Shown here: one piece after another, positions 53,424-64,000 of the stretch | How the letters are laid out: every line of letters starts with the position of its first letter | Numbering within the stretch: position 1 is the first letter of the stretch | From: Himantopus leucocephalus | Taxonomy: Eukaryota > Chordata > Aves > Charadriiformes > Recurvirostridae | NCBI GenBank assembly: GCA_003993805.1 | Contig: RSEF01000005.1 | Coordinates: forward strand, 36,963,475 to 37,027,474 | Direction of reading: 5' to 3' | Length of the DNA: 64,000 nt | Notes under the pieces: model-generated | Seen by the model: only the letters and a program-made list of their open reading frames with translations | Databases searched by the model: none | What the model was told of the DNA's origin: nothing | Program-made: the position numbers and the translations under genes

Positions 53424-56000
53424 AAAGGTTATGTCAGCGAGTCTGAAGTAAAGTAGTACCAGCAGGATTCATGGTGCTGACGAGTATTTTAAGTGGCTGC
53501 ATAGAGGACCAGGGAGTTTTGGAACTTTTCTAGCCTCCTCTTTGCTAATAAACCTCAGGCAGGGCTGGCTGGTGGGGCAGCACCGACAGCAGCGCTGGCC
53601 GACGGCACAGCAGCTCCAGCTTTGGTGTCTCGGGATGGGCAATTCTTCACTGGGCTCTCCTTTCCCATTTAGGTAGGTAAAAGCAGAGCAAGACTGAGCT
53701 TCAAGAGCTGTACTTGTTCTCAGGAAGAAAATAAGCAGTCTGATCTTCAGCTGTGAAAATTGGCACATCTGTGTTTCAGGAATACAGACAAATCTTACCA
53801 ATAGTTGCGTGTAATTGTTACTTAAGAATTAATTCACAGTTTGAAGCCATAACCCTTCACTTGCCTTCTTGTTTTAATTTGAAGGTTTTAGAATATTTAG
53901 ATGGTTATTTTGTGAATTAATGATGAATGTAGTGCCTCTGTTTTGCAGAATTAGAGACTTTTAAGAGAGAGCAACAATAAANAGGAACCTCTGCAGGCCA
54001 CCACTTAATTTAAATGACCTTATTAGTATAACGCTCTCTATCTGATACAAATCAATATTTCCTTTCTATGTTAGAAGAAAATTCTGCTAAGATTGATGGT
54101 ATTTACATCAATCTGAATGAAATGTAAAAGAGCAGCTTTTTCCCAAAACACATCAGTACTTCAGGTAATAGGGACGCTGCTGTCATTCACAGTTACAGAT
54201 CCAGGACTACTCCGCATGCAAAGCTCCATGACTGGAGCGGAAAAAAGCACAGCACTTATCTTAAATGATATAGTCCAAAATGGACTGAAGCAGTCCCAGG
54301 AGTAAAGAGTTTCTAAGTCAGCCCATAGGAACTAACTCCAAAGTTATCACNTTTACTGACAACAGAGAGACCTCACTCACCTTGGATGGGTGACTCCTTC
54401 GTTGTTACTCACTGCTGACAGATGGCTCTGGCTCGTAGAAAGCCAAGCTTGGTCAGCATTCCAGCGTTATGGAAAAATTAGCCACAGTGGCAACGATTTC
54501 TCTATAACTCAGAGATCAGAGAGAATGTTAATAATTCTCTTGCAGTGAATAATTAGATGATTTGACCCACTTCTGTTTTGCTTGGAAATGGTTTAGTGAC
54601 CCTACTCCCTGTAGAAATCTCAGTCATTTTCAGCAACATTCAAATATATTCTGCTCCTTAATGTTGTCGCATGTCACCGAGACATGCATGCCCTTCTTCA
54701 AAGGAATCCAAAACCTCCATGATTGATCTACCAATGCATCATAAATTTTTATCTAGAATTATAAACCATTAGGTAGTTCAACTGCTGTAAGAATTTGAAA
54801 TTCTAATTATAAACTTTGTAGATTGCCCTTTATCTGCCAGAGTCTTTCCCCTTCTGAAAACCAAGCAGAACCAAATTTTACGTTTTGTAAGTGTTATACT
54901 GAACTTATCCCACCTCCTTCTCTTAATTGCATAGGTTGGCTTTCTCGGTTTGGCAATGGAGGAGTGATCTTTCGCCTGTGAAAGCAGCCATATCCCCAAA
55001 AGCCTCAGGACTATCAGTCCCGAGTCCTATTTCAGTCTTCCCATCTCCATTTCTATTTTTGGCAATCCAAGGGGTATATCATACACATAATGCTTTTAAA
55101 GTAATTTTTTTTTAGCACCTCAGCATGGACATACAATGTAACTATTATTTACTGCTCCAGATTCTTACTTGTATTATGTATGTCTCATGAAAAGAAATGG
55201 ATGAAAATTAATCTGGATGGAAATGAAGTGCCAGAGAGGCGTGTAGCTTCCCTTAACAAGAACTGGTGTGGATTCATTCCATATTTACTGGGAGGTTTTG
55301 TTTTGGATTTAGTAGTAATGACCTGATACGAATACAATTTTCCATAATGTTTCCTATAGCTAAAACCATTCCTCCCAGCTTTTTCTTGCTCCCCCAAATA
55401 AATTTATATCTTCACTCTACATATAGGCCTTTAAAGCTTTTGAAAGTATACTGAAGATTCAGTTTTAACAAATAATGTGATGATTACTCGTACTTCATTT
55501 TGGGGAGTAAAATTACATGAGGTCAGCTCAAATAATTTTTTTCTGGTGGACTTAACTGAGCAGTTTGATTTACTCTCTGAAATGAGCTGGCACCATTTGG
55601 ACAGTCCGCTACAATGGCAAAGCTTTCTCAGGTCTTACGGCATCTCCAAGAAGGAGAGTAACAGCAACAGCTTGTATAAGATGACAAATGTGGCACCTTA
55701 TACATGAATGGTATCAGGAGCTCTGCTCTGAAATGTTTACTACGATGCAAGCATAGTGTTAAGATTTAAAAATAGAATCCAAGCATTCAATCTGATATAT
55801 GCCTCTCAAAAGACTTTTTAAACCGTAAGTCAATGCATATAGTTTTTATCTGTTTCGAATGCAAGTAACTACATTTATACACTTTTTCTAGACCACAAAT
55901 ATGCACCATGTGAAATACATCGAATAAGAGCAACATTTTCTGTCACTTACAAATCCCATATGATTGGGGTCTTCCTACTTGGTTCACTCATTCTTTTATG

Positions 56001-59000
56001 CATCAGTGTTTTCTGTTACGTGTCCGTAACAAAGACTATCACATCCGGTCACAAAACCATACAAGGAAGAGTTATCAGCCAAAGATAATGGATTATGACA
56101 CAAAATGTGTCCCCAGCAAGTACATGGGGTTTTGTGTAGCGCTTGTGTAGTAGCAAAGCTGACTGTTGCATTGCCAGCTTTGCTAGCGCTGAAGTAAGCC
56201 CTCTCTTTTTACACGTGAATGAAGCGACACACTGCTGGTGCAATGCTTTCTTCAGATTCCCTTACCAGCGTGTTCCAGTCCCCTTCAAGGATCTCTCTTG
56301 CTTCATTTTCCTGGGATTGTTGACCGCTAAATGTGAATTCACCCTTGACCTAGAACATCAATCCATTTCCCATAGATCATTAACCAGCCATGGGCCCTGT
56401 TCATTCAGGTATGTTCTGAACTGGGGACTCACAGGGAAAGGTATGTCACATGTCACAGTCTGTCCAGCTGCAGTACTCAGGATATTTTCTTTCCTCCCAG
56501 TGAAAAAAGCTGTGGCTAGCTAGCCCTCCCTCACCCTAACCATGCTTTGGTGGGTTCTTTGAAAGCAAAAAACATGAAGACAAACACTACTGCACAGGGA
56601 AGGTAACTCTATAAATCCACCTTCTGTGGGTTTTATATCTCCATCAGTCTGAGGTCACCTTCCTCTTACGAGAGATACGTGGTAGTCTGAAGGAGAAGAG
56701 GGAGGAAGAACGCACAACTGAAAACCCTCAGGAGCAAGTCTCAAAGGAGATAAACGCACTTGCTTTGTAGCCCCTCATTTTATGCTGCGAGATTGTTCTG
56801 CAGCTCTTACTGGGAAATTGTACAACTCTTCACCAGCCACGTCACCAGCTTTCTGATGGTTCTGCAGACCACGTTTCTCCCCAGGGTAGGAATCTGCTCC
56901 GTTAACCTTGTCTTGCACAGGGCAAGAAAAAGCAGTGTTGTTACCAGCCCAGAGCCCTCGGGGAGAAGAGTGAGTGCTCACATCTTTAGCCGCACTCACT
57001 CCTCTCTGGAAAAGCTGAATTTCTGCGGGCTCAGGGCCTGACATGAAAACAGGTGAACCAAAAAGAGGTCACTCTTTTGGAGAGCAAGTTCATTATTTTT
57101 TTTAAAGATACAATCTCTCTCTTATTAGTTAGAATTAAGTTTCTGTCTTTTTTTCCTTGCCTCTCCCCCTCAATTCACTGGAATACCGATGATCAAAAGC
57201 GCAGTCCCTATACTTTAGCACAGGATCCAGCTTAGTCAAACAGTCAGTGGAAACCTGATGAAAACTGATGTAGTTTGATAATTGCAGCAGTCAAACCACA
57301 AACACCAAATCCATTATGTTTTCCGAATTCTTTTTCCTCCTTTAAGTGTCATTTGTAATTTGTTCTGCCGTTCTCCTGGCCTGGCCTTCCCATGTGCGGT
57401 CTCTATCTGGTCGGGATCTGGGCTTCAAGAGCCAAGCTCGCCAGTACCCTAGCCAGGCTTTCGACAAAGCCTGACAGTTTTTAAAGTCCGTTCATCAACA
57501 CTGGCGCAAGCCCTAAATTACATAAGGGCCTTAGAAACCTGTTCCAGTGTCCCAGCAGAGACAAGGATTTAGCCCCAAAATGCTCGTATTGATACCTCAA
57601 AGGAAACAGCTAGTTCCCTTCCCAAACCCACAGAAATATTTGTGCATCTAAAGTTCCTGAAGCAAAAACACATCAGATTTAGAGGAATCTTTTGGCACAG
57701 GGTGACCTTGCTTTCTGTTACCTATTTCTAATAAACATCATTTCAGGAATGAAAACAGTGCTAAGAAAATAAATGCAACACTAGCTGGCTAAGATCCCCA
57801 GACAGGACGAAAGCCGCACTGCATTCTTTGGAAATTTTCGCAGTAAGAAGTCAAGGACAAATGTGCCTGTCATTTAGTTAACGTTTCACCTTTTGATGCT
57901 GTTCAGATATACATAGGGTTTTTTTCACAATGACAATAGAAAAGCTAAATGACCCCAAAGGATATTCACTGAAAGGCAATCTTACTCTAGTCTCTTCCTT
58001 CCTTTTACTTAAAATTATTACATTAAAAGGATTCCATTTTGTTCAAGTGTTTTTACCAGTTCCCCAAAATTTACCCCTTCCATACACAGTATTGTGATTT
58101 TTCTGATCATGCGTAGTGCTCCTACATGCAAGACAACTTCCAGTTCTGCAGCTCCATCCTAAAGAAGTCTGTAAGTGAGCAGCCACCATCTCCAAGTCCA
58201 ACTTCTCAGACAGATTTGTTGTTTTGGGGTTTTTTCCCTCCTCACAACAGAAGTAAAACCGGAGGGGGGTCGCAGGACTGATTGCAATTTGCAGATGCAT
58301 CTCGATTTCCATCTTAGCTTCCCTCGCTCACTGGAGAACAGTTTGGGCTGTGTCTGCGACCTGGCGGCTGCCAGAGGTGCAAGCCTCAGTGCAGCTTGTC
58401 ACAGCCCTGCGGCACACGGATTGTCTGTGGTGAGGACTCCGTGGTTGCTCAAACTCCAGCACAGCTGAAGCTCAAGAAGCAGTATTCAGCAAGGTCCAGT
58501 GCGGTGGCCTAAGCCAGACAGCACAGAAAGCGTTGCTTGGCTGGCATAGGCCAGGGCCAGGAGGGACTATGAAAGAGGCAGGTCCAGACCAGTCAACCCT
58601 CCTTCTCCCCACTGAAGGTCCAGATCAGAAGGTGTTGGGATGACACAAGCAGGAGGAAGGATTTATGGGGCTGGAAGGGCTTGGGGCTAACTTACTTGGT
58701 TTACAGAAAGCTCTGGAGAAGTCAAAGATTAAATGGCTTGTTGTTCAGCATGACCGCAGGTGAGGGTTGGTAACCAAAGGGCTTTCAGCCTGTCTTACAA
58801 AGGGAAAAGGGAGAATCAGGTGCATCCCAAGGAATCAAGGTGTAGAGATCGCTCAGGCAGTGGTGTGGGAAGGAGGAAGGATCATAAAAGGACCCCAGCA
58901 CAAGCCCAAGGGGGAGATTCTCCCCTGAAATGAAAGGCAAGGGCAGAAAGTAACGCTATCGGTCAGCAAGCCTACAGAGACTCTGGGTTCAGGCTCCCAC

Positions 59001-62000
59001 GCCCTTTCCACAGTAGCCATGAGTAGGGGACCCAGCAATAACACCCCCAGGGATGGTCCAAGGACAGAGGTCATCTCTCTCCCTCCCTCCTCTCTTCTCA
59101 ACAAGAGGACGGCCAGGAGAAGAGCAGGGCACTGAGCCGTGCACCTCTAGTGACCACCTGTGGTTGGTAGCATCTGTCACCAAACAGAGCCGGCAGGGAG
59201 ACTCCAGCATCCAAAATCATATCCCGTTGAACCAGGGATGAGACTGGGGACACGCTGGCATCCTTCACTAGAAGAATCAGCTACCAAGGAACTAGTGAAT
59301 AAATTCACATATTTAGGCACAGTACTGAAAACCAGGAAAAATGAACATTGCGTACCCAAAGAGTATTTGCAGATCTGTTGCCAACAGAAGCTATAAGCAC
59401 AAAGAAAACGCAGTTCAAATTACTACGGGTGGCTCTGAGATCTTGCACATTGTTCTCTGCCACAGCTACAGTTCCACTGTACAAAACTTTGAGGGTATAC
59501 AAAAGATTTAGTGGTTTGGCAATAAATCACCAAAAAAAAAGGCGGAGATTAAAAATATTAGGTTGATCCTGCTGCTCTTTTATTGGAAAGCCCGGATTAG
59601 AAAGGAAACAAAATCTTTGCCAGGTCTATGTATCAGAAAGAAGCTGGTTATAAACTAAAATAATCTTTTGCTACAAATACCACTGCTGGTATTTTGACAG
59701 GAAGCACACGAAAACATCGCTTTATGCTGAGGGGCTGCCTTGTGATGCATACAATCAGGTTCCCAAGTCTTTTGGAAAGACTGACACTCCTACAAGGATA
59801 TGCAATTCTATGTGGATCAAATTCTTGAAAAATAATGAAAGACCAACAGTCAAGGAATATATCTTACTACGGGTTTGTGTGTTCTTTTGCTCATTGTCAG
59901 AGGAAAGGAGAGAGGTCAGAGAGCATCTGTCATTCGTTTCAGTGGCCAGTCCAGCCCAAACCATGACATTCATCCGCAAATTCATCAAAACTCAAACACA
60001 TCAGTACTTTAATGATTGAACACGAAACGTGTTTTTAGGAATCTTAACATTTCACATGTAACAGCCGTAATTAGAAGAATGTGTTGCTGTCCTTATGCAA
60101 GTGCTTTTATTGTATTTGGTACTTGAAAGGTCTGAACACGTCTAAATTTAAGAAATTGGTAGGTCAGTTCCTTTTAAATGGGAAAAAGAGTTGACATGAT
60201 GATGTGAATTAAAATAAAATTATTACTAATCAAATGACATCAAGTTATTTTACTTGCTATTTACATTAAACCTGACTGGTAGGCGGGTATTACGAGCCAT
60301 ACTTAAAATGGCATGCAATTAGCTTGAAATAGATTTTTTTTATTATTTTATTTTAATAAACGTGTTTTTCATAACTTAGTGTCCATTTTTCCTTTCCCCA
60401 CTGAGATCAGAATTTAACTGTCTGAAAGTTCATCTGGCAGCGGAAATGTTATTTCCAATTTGCCTACAGATACACTCATTTCTCAGGGGCTGGTTCATAG
60501 CAGACGCCTTTGTAGACAGTCTTTAAACTTTGCCATTTCAGAGGCAAACACTCTTGATCAAAGGATGAATAAAGAAGAAAGGCCACAGGAGATTCCTTCT
60601 CCGCTGACTACCTCCAAAGGGTCCTTTCGGGTTACGAGCTCTGTGAATCTCAAAGCTACCTTTAGTTTCTACTTTTATCTTCTAAATTTCTAGACCTAAA
60701 AGCAACTACAAAGCTTCCTCATAGGATAAGTGTACTTCATCTTATTTTGCACGCTACTTTTAAGGAGAGGAGGCAGGGGAGCTGTGGATGGAAGCCGATG
60801 CCACAGTGTAAGCACCCAATTGATCTGGTCGTCTCCTCCATAGGACGGTGTTGCTGCTCCATGGACTACAGAAGAGGGTATGTTTGTAGGAGAAGCCCCT
60901 GGTAGTTGCTTTGAGGGCTGCGGGTGAAGAACAGAGCCTAGAGAGCGACAGAACATTTAACATGACGGTACAAAGATCAAAGGGAAAATGCACCACAGCC
61001 CCGCACATGAGCACTGTCCTTTTTCGGAGAGTGAGGTGAGAGCATCGGTGCAACTGAAGGAACGGGAAGGGAGTAGGGAGCCATAGGCTCGGTAGGAAAG
61101 AAATGGCTAAAAGGGGTAAACAGCCACCATTTGAGTTAGATTAGCTCTTAACTGGAGTCTCTTAAAAGAAAAGAAGTAAAAGAAAGTACAGGCACGCACA
61201 CATACAGAAATATCCTTGTCGGAGGAAAGTTTTTCCTACTGCAGGAGAAAAGAGCTCTATTCTACTGAAATGAAATACAGGCTATTTAACAAGACTTAAC
61301 AAAAAAGAAAAAAGAGCATCTGAGAACAATGTATCTATTATAGCCTTGTTTTCCAGCAGATGTTTTGAGGTGACACAGAACAGCTTAGTAGCTGGGTGTT
61401 CTGTTTTAAAGACCATGCTGTGAGTCGTTCCGGAACAGAGCTATTTTGGCTATACGGGGCTTTTAAATTACCATTTTTAAAGTGTACTTAAGCTGGTAAG
61501 TTATGCGTAGCTAAAGACTTTTGTTTGAGGAAGAAGGGCAGGAAGCCAAGAAAGGTACCTCCAAAAGGAAAATGGGCTTTATTAAATCAAAGTGCACAAA
61601 CAGGACTAATCTTATCTGTTTTTCATACATCGCTCTGCAGCCTTAGTAAAATAATGTATTTCACTTGAATTCAAAACTAACATTTCTAGCACATAGAAAA
61701 AGAGCTTTTGCTTTGCAAAAATATTTTTGCAACAATCAGGTGTCTGAATGCACTTCCCAAAGAACCAGCACGAGGTGAATAATGATGCTATAAACTACGT
61801 TTGACCTTTTAACAGCTTTCATTTTGAAACGGGCCTTCGCTGAAGCAATGGCGCTATTCATCGTGAAAAGTTAAACAAAGTTGTTCAGCATGAGCTTAGT
61901 TTCCAGAGGTTTGTACAAATGAACCACTATTTAAATAGAAAGAAACTCAAGAATTTCCCCAGTCTCATGAATTCTTCCTATCTGACAAAAGCTTTAGGAA

Positions 62001-62700
62001 ATCAGGCTCTCGCATCACCTGGGAGCGGCCGCGTGGCCGACACACAGGTACCTCCGCTGCGCCCAGGCTGTGGGCAGTCAGTGTCCTCCTCATACCCACG
62101 GCTTACGCAGGTTTGCGGGCAGCAGAACACGACATTATTTTACTCATACCCCACTGTAAATGTATTGCTGCCAAGCCTCTGTGCACGACCAGCACCTTTC
62201 ACGTAAATATAACTGAACTATTTCCAGTGGTAGTCTTGCCCATCACTGCCTGGAAACCCCTTGTCCAAAAAAAACCTTGTTCCTGATGCAACTCCACCAT
62301 CACTGCTTTTACAGGATGAAATTAAAATAACATATTTTCAAATCTGTCTTCAGCACCAGCAGCAGTAAAATATTCAAATACATACCCCATAATTTAAAAT
62401 GCATATATGTGTTTATGAAGAAAATTGCTTGTGGCCAGCAATATTTGCTGTCGTACTGTTACTTCTGCCCACAGTAAACACTTGGAAAAGAGCACTTTCA
62501 TTTTGAGGTTGGACACACAAAGCTGTGTCATGTTCAGGCAATGCCCTTACCAACAGACACCCATCCGGAAGCCGTGGCACCTCCTCCGAAGGTGCTTAGT
62601 TTATCTGAAGTCCTGAATTAATACCACGAGTTTCTAGAATGCATTGCGCTTCTAGTAAAAAGTCCAAACATTTGAGAAGAATCAACTGAGCTAAATCTAT
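56001..62700. other. Intergenic region, higher G+C part
   Basis: Visibly richer in G+C than the gene body, with pyrimidine-rich patches (about 59,070-59,100) and one NotI-type GCGGCCGC at 62,025. Open frames of 60-126 codons occur on both strands (for example 56,143-56,523 plus, 58,853-59,104 minus, 61,919-62,206 plus), often overlapping each other. None shows a recognisable domain or a plausible exon chain. No COCH or STRN3 exon was recognised. Confidence 0.6.
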
Positions 62701-62758
62701 TTAAAATCCCACAAATTACAACCACAAGGCAATTCACAGGAGAAAGATAGTTTTCTAT

Positions 62759-62797
62759 AGCTTCTATCTGAAGGCGGNAGCTTCTATCTGAAGGCGA
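62759..62797 (+). repeat. 19-bp copies around a single N at 62,778
   Basis: AGCTTCTATCTGAAGGCG is present on each side of the N, indicating an unmerged contig overlap. Confidence 0.8.
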
Positions 62798-63044
62798 GAG
62801 CAGCTCTGACACAAAAGGGGTATTGTCCCGCTGTGCATCCCCTTGTGGTGCCCATGCTCCTGAGGAGACTCCGCTTCCATCAGCCTCTCAGGTAAGCACC
62901 CATGCATGCCTTGCAACAAGCCGACACGCAGGGAGCCAGCGTGTTCTGCTGTTTAGTTGGCCAGAAACTACACAAGTACATAAATTGCTACAACTTAAAA
63001 CCTTTGAGGGTCAGTTTAGTTATTTCCATCAATAATGAAAAAAA

Positions 63045-63319
63045 CACAGATTCCACCACTGCCCAAAAACCTCTCAAACTATTGNCACAGATTCCACCAC
63101 TGCCCAAAACCATCTCAAACTATTGGTATCTTCATAAATAGTTCATTAAGAAAATTTTAATACCCTTAATAACAGAGGGCATTTAAAATAGTTTTCAACC
63201 AGNACAGATTCCACCACTGCCCAAAAACCTCTCAAACTATTGGTATCTTCATAAATATTTCATTACGAAAATTTTAATACCCTTAATAACAGAGGGCATT
63301 TAAAATAGTTTTCAACCAG
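63045..63319 (+). repeat. Three stacked copies of one block joined by single Ns at 63,085 and 63,203
   Basis: A 40-bp end (63,045-63,084) and a ~116-bp copy (63,087-63,202) are each followed by N, and the block begins again at 63,204. Copies differ by small changes ('aaaacct'/'aaaccat', 'tagttcattaag'/'tatttcattacg'). Probably one genomic locus represented three times. Confidence 0.87.
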
Positions 63320-63406
63320 GTCTGCTGCATGTTTGTGTCCATTGTCACCAGGTATCAGGTGCTCTAAAGGTTTGTAAGTTAAGGTCAAAGATAGACATTT
63401 GCAAAT

Positions 63407-63735
63407 TACTCTGACTTTACTAAAACATGCACATGCTTTATACAAAAAAAGATAGACTTTTCAAAAAGTGTTCATCATTATCTTAATTCAGCTGCAACTG
63501 AAATCAGCAAAACACGGGAAAAGGCAACAGTGGCATTAGCAAGACCAGTCANGTACTCTGATTTTACTAAAACATGCACATGCTTTATACAAAAAAAAAA
63601 ATAAATATAGACTTTTCAAAAGTGTTCATCATTATCTTAATTCAGCTGCAACTGAAATCAGCAAAACACGGGAAAAGGCAACAGTGGCATTNGCAAAACA
63701 CGGGAAAAGGCAACAGTGGCATTAGCAAGACCAGT
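63407..63735 (+). repeat. Stacked copies joined by single Ns at 63,552 and 63,692
   Basis: About 140 bp (63,407-63,551) recurs after the first N (63,554-63,691) with different A-run lengths; 32 bp of its end (63,660-63,691) recur after the second N from 63,693. The A-run length difference suggests homopolymer or allele mismatch prevented merging. Confidence 0.87.
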
Positions 63736-64000
63736 CAATCCATCCAGCCCAGCACCTCCAGCAGGATCAGTACCACCAGCTTCAGAGACAAAAACATTTC
63801 TGCAGCTCAGCACTTGTTTCTAATGCAGATTTCCATCCCACTATTGACCGATGGCAACAGGTTAGTCCAAGCTATCAAAATCCTAAGCCATAATAAAACC
63901 CCCTTGTCATTACAATTACTGTATTTATGCATTTGATCTCATTGGCACTTTGCAGATACAACATCTACGTCCTAGCTTGCTTCATTTTTTTTTTTTTAAA

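Larger units (their letters stand above)
51311..56000. other. Intergenic region downstream of SCFD1, AT-rich part
   Basis: No recognisable gene, CR1 copy or RNA gene. It has five single-N joins or ambiguous bases (51,908, 53,412, 53,982, 54,351 and the flanks described separately). Open frames such as 52,526-52,876 (plus, 116 codons) and 53,469-53,801 (minus, 110 codons) have no family resemblance that I can see. Confidence 0.65.
62701..64000. other. Intergenic region with fragmented assembly
   Basis: Dominated by single-N joins and copied blocks (separate entries). The window ends in a T/A run. No gene is recognisable, and short open frames spanning the Ns are artefacts. Confidence 0.7.

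Noticed and set aside
53469..53801. Minus-strand 110-codon frame rich in cysteine
   Set aside because: No recognisable family or cysteine spacing pattern; likely chance in a G+C-richer patch.
58853..59104. Minus-strand frame with a leucine-rich, signal-peptide-like segment
   Set aside because: No domain follows, it overlaps other frames on both strands, and there is no splice or promoter context.
59283..59396. VNKFTYLGTVLKT in a short plus-strand frame, reminiscent of the FxYLG motif of LINE reverse transcriptases
   Set aside because: Only about six residues match. The continuation shows none of the expected downstream motifs and the frame stops soon after.

Overview
The window is animal, almost certainly avian, nuclear DNA. 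Coding exons are short (34-140 bp), separated by AT-rich introns with GT..AG borders. The interspersed repeats I can recognise are CR1 LINE 3' ends of the bird type (conserved CR1 3' tail, ending near 'tatgattcta'). There are no operons, bacterial genes, tRNAs, rRNAs or CRISPR arrays.

Layout. From 1 to about 51,310 the plus strand carries one gene, SCFD1 (Sec1 family domain containing 1, the vertebrate orthologue of yeast Sly1). I placed 24 coding exons, matching exons 2-25 of the vertebrate gene, running from 925 to the TAA at 51,111-51,113. Every junction keeps phase. The exons supply 621 complete or rejoined codons after a first split valine. With the roughly 20 codons expected from exon 1, upstream of the window, this gives the usual length of about 642 residues. 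A poly(A) signal lies at 51,285-51,290. Introns range from 350 bp to about 7.1 kb and hold five recognisable CR1 fragments, all in the sense orientation, plus homopolymer and simple repeats.

From about 51.3 kb to 64.0 kb I find no supportable gene. In mammals the next gene is COCH, but I recognise none of its exons here. The first part of this stretch is AT-rich. From about 56 to 63 kb it contains visibly more G+C and more chance open frames.

Assembly quality shapes the window. There are two 100-N gaps (4,854-4,953 and 23,477-23,576) and fifteen single-N joins. Most of the single-N joins are flanked by near-identical copies of the same sequence, differing by a few SNPs or small indels. They look like overlapping contig or haplotype ends that were not merged, so the apparent tandem duplications are probably false.

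I found no convincing new biological system. The items most worth checking are a CAGCAG tandem acceptor at exon 16, a poorly defined acceptor at exon 12 with a frame-breaking decoy and a nearby hairpin, a 51-nt hairpin in intron 21, and the N-flanked duplications.
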